Source: Ahrensia marina (lineage in GTDB: Bacteria > Pseudomonadota > Alphaproteobacteria > Rhizobiales > Rhizobiaceae). Taken from it: a stretch of DNA of 64,000 nucleotides. Position 1 is the first letter of the stretch, and the number at the start of each line of letters is the position of its first letter. Positions 61,806 through 64,000 of the stretch are shown piece by piece. Where the stretch lies: positions 62,001-126,000 of the forward strand of contig NZ_JXMU01000001.1 in assembly GCF_001293565.1 (NCBI RefSeq), given 5' to 3'. The notes beneath the pieces are model-generated. The model did no database searches, was not told where the DNA came from, and was given only the letters and a program-made list of their open reading frames with translations. A program made the translations under genes and the position numbers.

Positions 61806-63416
61806 TCAGGTGAATGCATCCGGCATTGAGTTCTTTTTATCCTCAATAAAGGCAAGCAGCTTTGCGTCAATTTCCGCATCAAGCTCAGGTGCCTCATATT
61901 GATCGAGCCACTGCCGGCAAAGCTTGTTGGCACGGCTTTCAACGCGGGTTTCGCCCTCTGCAAGCCACTGCTCATAAGAATTATTGTCAGCAACCGTTGA
62001 ACGATAGAAGGCTGTTTGGAAGTTCGCCTGCGTATGCGCGCATCCCAGATAGTGGGAACCCGGCCCAACTTCCGAAATAGCATCAAGAGCCTGCCCGTTC
62101 TCGGAAAGGTCGACTCCTTTGCTCATAGCCTGCAACATGCCCAACTGATCAACATCAATCATGAATTTCTCATAGGAAGAGACCAACCCGCCTTCCAGCC
62201 AGCCAGCGGAATGCAAGGCAAAATTGGTACCGGCCAGAAGCGTCATGTTGATTGTATTCGCGCTTTCATGCGCTGCCTGTGCGTCGGGAACTTTTGACCC
62301 GCACAAAGAACCGCCGGTTCGAAACGGCAATCCCAAACGGCGTGCTAATTGCGCTGCCCCGTAAGACACCAATGATGGTTCCGGCGTTCCAAAAGTCGGC
62401 GCGCCGGACTGCATGGAAATGGAAGCGGCAAATGTGCCAAACAAAACAGGCGCGCCCGGACGGCATAACTGCGTAAATGCTGCGCCGGCCAACACTTCTG
62501 CCAAAACTTGCGTCAATGTTCCTGCAACTGTGACAGGGCTCATCGCACCGGCAAGAATAAACGGCGAAATGATACAGCCCTGCCCCGCACGGGCATAAAC
62601 TTTTGCCGCGCCAAGCATAGTGCCATCAAAGGTCATCGGAGAGTTGGCGTTGATCAAATTGATCACAACACAATTATTATCGACAAACTCTTCGCCGAAA
62701 ACAATTTTCGCCATTGAAATCGTATCCTCTGCACGCTCAGGCGCAGTAACCGATCCCATAAACGGCTTATCGGAATATTTGATATGGCTATAAACCATGT
62801 CGAGATGGCGCTTGTTGACCGGCACATCAACCGGCTCGCAAACAGTGCCGCCTGAATGGTGCATCGCGGGCGCCATATAGGCCAGTTTCACAAAATTGCG
62901 GAAATCCTCAATTGTTGCATAGCGGCGCTCTCCTTCAAGATCACGCACAAAGGGTGGTCCATAAACAGGCGCAAAGACAGTCGCATCGCCGCCGATTTGT
63001 ACGGATCGCTCGGGATTACGCGCATGCTGCGTAAAAACAGGTGGTGCGGTTTTTAAAAGTTCGCGGCAAAGCCCTTTTGGAAAACGAACACGCTCGCCTT
63101 CAACAATAGCTCCTGCATCACGCCACATTTGCAGTGCTTCTTCATCCTCGCGAAATTCAATGCCGATTTCTTCCAAAACCTTGTCAGCATTGGCTTCGAT
63201 GGTCGAAAGCGCTTCCTCGTTCAGGACTTCATAAACAGGAATATTGCGCTTTATGTAGGTGTGACTTTCACCCGGCCCGCCGCCTGTACGTGCTGCCCTG
63301 CGACCGGCAGCACCCCGGCCCGCTTTTCGCGAACGCGCCCGCGCCGGAACATGAACTTCAAGCCCGGCACCTTCCGGTGTTGGAATAATGTCGTCAAAGC
63401 TCTCAGTTTCATTCAT
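61806..63416 (-). CDS. MttB-family corrinoid-dependent methyltransferase (no pyrrolysine)
   Basis: A 536-residue member of the trimethylamine methyltransferase superfamily. After a basic Arg/Ala/Gly-rich N-terminal segment (about residues 22-45) comes the MttB domain ('PVYEVLNEEALSTIEANADKVLEEIGIEF' region, then the methylase barrel). There is no in-frame amber codon, so it is of the non-pyrrolysine type, whose studied members demethylate glycine betaine or related quaternary amines. It would pass the methyl group to the corrinoid protein encoded divergently. GGAG supports the ATG at 63416; an upstream frame to 63524 is less likely. Exact substrate unknown. Confidence 0.83.
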   Translation of the reverse strand: MNETESFDDIIPTPEGAGLEVHVPARARSRKAGRGAAGRRAARTGGGPGESHTYIKRNIPVYEVLNEEALSTIEANADKVLEEIGIEFREDEEALQMWRDAGAIVEGERVRFPKGLCRELLKTAPPVFTQHARNPERSVQIGGDATVFAPVYGPPFVRDLEGERRYATIEDFRNFVKLAYMAPAMHHSGGTVCEPVDVPVNKRHLDMVYSHIKYSDKPFMGSVTAPERAEDTISMAKIVFGEEFVDNNCVVINLINANSPMTFDGTMLGAAKVYARAGQGCIISPFILAGAMSPVTVAGTLTQVLAEVLAGAAFTQLCRPGAPVLFGTFAASISMQSGAPTFGTPEPSLVSYGAAQLARRLGLPFRTGGSLCGSKVPDAQAAHESANTINMTLLAGTNFALHSAGWLEGGLVSSYEKFMIDVDQLGMLQAMSKGVDLSENGQALDAISEVGPGSHYLGCAHTQANFQTAFYRSTVADNNSYEQWLAEGETRVESRANKLCRQWLDQYEAPELDAEIDAKLLAFIEDKKNSMPDAFT

Positions 63417-63559
63417 TTGCCTATCTCCGCAACAGGAAGCTACATATTTTGACTTCATATTCTGCCGACAGTGTTTTTTCGCGCTTCCATGTGCGCCTTC
63501 GCCTTGCTTTAAGACGACACGCAAAATTCATTTGATTGGTAAGAAGCACTTGATCGCAT

Positions 63560-63589
63560 TGATATAATCACATAAGGATGCCTTTATGT
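63560..63589 (+). promoter_or_regulatory. Extended -10 promoter overlapping a SahR-like operator
   Basis: TGATATAAT (63560-63568) is an extended -10 element with a perfect TATAAT. The 20-base palindromic ACATAAGGATGCCTTTATGT (63570-63589) begins two bases later, across the expected transcription start of the corrinoid-protein gene, as expected for a repressor site. It resembles the operator before bmt. Confidence 0.6.
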
Positions 63590-63706
63590 ATTGCTGACAG
63601 TCCTGCCGTGTCGTTTTCATATCAAGTAAGGTCGCACCAGATTCAACTTGTTAATAAAAACCGCGTTAGAATTGCATAATTATCGCGCACAGCCTGGGAG
63701 TTGACG

Positions 63707-64000
63707 ATGTCCGACGAAGAAGAAATCATCCTTAGTGAATTGTCAGACGACGAACTTGTGCAGCAGATGCATGACGACCTTTATGATGGTCTTAAAGAAG
63801 AGATCGTCGAGGGCACAGAAATCCTTCTTGAGCGGGGATGGGAGCCTTACGAGGTTCTGACAAAAGCGCTGGTTGAAGGCATGCGGATTGTTGGTGAAGA
63901 CTTCCGCGATGGTATTTTGTTTGTACCCGAAGTTTTGCTTTCTGCGAATGCCATGAAAGCCGGTATGGGCATTTTGCGCCCATTGCTGATTGAAACAGGC
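63707..64000 (+). CDS. Corrinoid-binding methyltransferase partner protein (MtbC/MttC type), 3'-truncated
   Basis: The first 98 residues of a B12-binding protein; the frame runs off the window. The visible part is the helical cap domain of methyltransferase corrinoid proteins ('LVEGMRIVGEDFRDGILFVPEVLLSANAMKAGM', residues about 55-87). The DxHxxG B12-binding domain must follow beyond the edge. TGGGAG lies seven bases before the ATG. It is divergent from the MttB-like gene and presumably its methyl acceptor. Confidence 0.85.
   Translation, partial: MSDEEEIILSELSDDELVQQMHDDLYDGLKEEIVEGTEILLERGWEPYEVLTKALVEGMRIVGEDFRDGILFVPEVLLSANAMKAGMGILRPLLIETG

Noticed and set aside
61806-63416. Pyrrolysine-containing trimethylamine methyltransferase
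   Set aside because: No amber codon inside the frame and no pyl genes in view.
1-64000. Mobile elements, CRISPR arrays, tRNA or rRNA genes
   Set aside because: No transposase, integrase, regularly spaced repeats or cloverleaf-type sequence was recognised anywhere in the window.

Overview
The window (about 64 kb, roughly 50% GC, densely coded on both strands) looks like chromosomal DNA of a marine-type alphaproteobacterium of the order Hyphomicrobiales (Rhizobiales). The best taxonomic marker is the acpXL-fabF2XL-fabF1XL-adhXL-lpxXL locus at 5.2-10.0 kb, which makes and attaches the very-long-chain fatty acid of lipid A. No tRNA, rRNA, IS element, prophage or CRISPR array was seen.

Layout. 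0-5 kb: an iron(III) ABC transporter (binding protein cut by the window edge, convergent permease) and a galM/semialdehyde dehydrogenase pair. 5-10 kb: the lipid A VLCFA locus. 10-17.5 kb: an L,D-transpeptidase, an M20 peptidase and a complete dipeptide-type ABC importer. 17.4-43 kb: a large cobalamin region in several operons: cobA-cobB-cobC-cobD, cbiD-cobK, a small His-rich membrane protein followed by cbiX-cobH-cobL-cobI-cobJ-cobM, then cobP-cobW-cobN-cobO, and cobQ. It includes two fusions (CbiG-CobJ and an RNase H-like domain joined to CobH), a textbook cobalamin riboswitch before cobP, and a 6S-RNA-like hairpin directly before the cbiX operon. A few unrelated genes (MuiA-like, TerB-like, TauE-like, one unknown) are interspersed.

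43-50 kb: a candidate small RNA, a DUF922 protease lipoprotein, a phasin with a PhaR-type operator, a class III aminotransferase with a candidate upstream ORF, a membrane-anchored AraC regulator, and small proteins, one with a likely frameshifted 5' end. 49-64 kb is rich in C1, methyl-group and lipid-remodelling genes: NAD-dependent formate dehydrogenase (fdsA and a fused fdsGB), plcP-btaA-btaB (replacement of phospholipid by betaine lipid), betaine-homocysteine methyltransferase, glutathione-dependent formaldehyde oxidation (fghA and a class III alcohol dehydrogenase), and a divergent MttB-family methyltransferase/corrinoid protein pair cut by the right edge.

How they connect (inference): the corrinoid made by the cob genes would serve the MttB/corrinoid demethylation system. 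Methyl groups from betaine or methylamines would go to methionine or be oxidised through formaldehyde and formate. Two near-identical 20-bp palindromes, one before bmt and one before the corrinoid-protein gene, suggest a shared, probably SAH-responsive, repressor. The observations I rank highest are this shared operator, the catalytically degenerate FabF2XL in a locus that lacks fabZXL, the 6S-like RNA joined to a cobalamin operon, the RNase H-like-CobH fusion, and the paired inverted repeats before plcP-btaAB.
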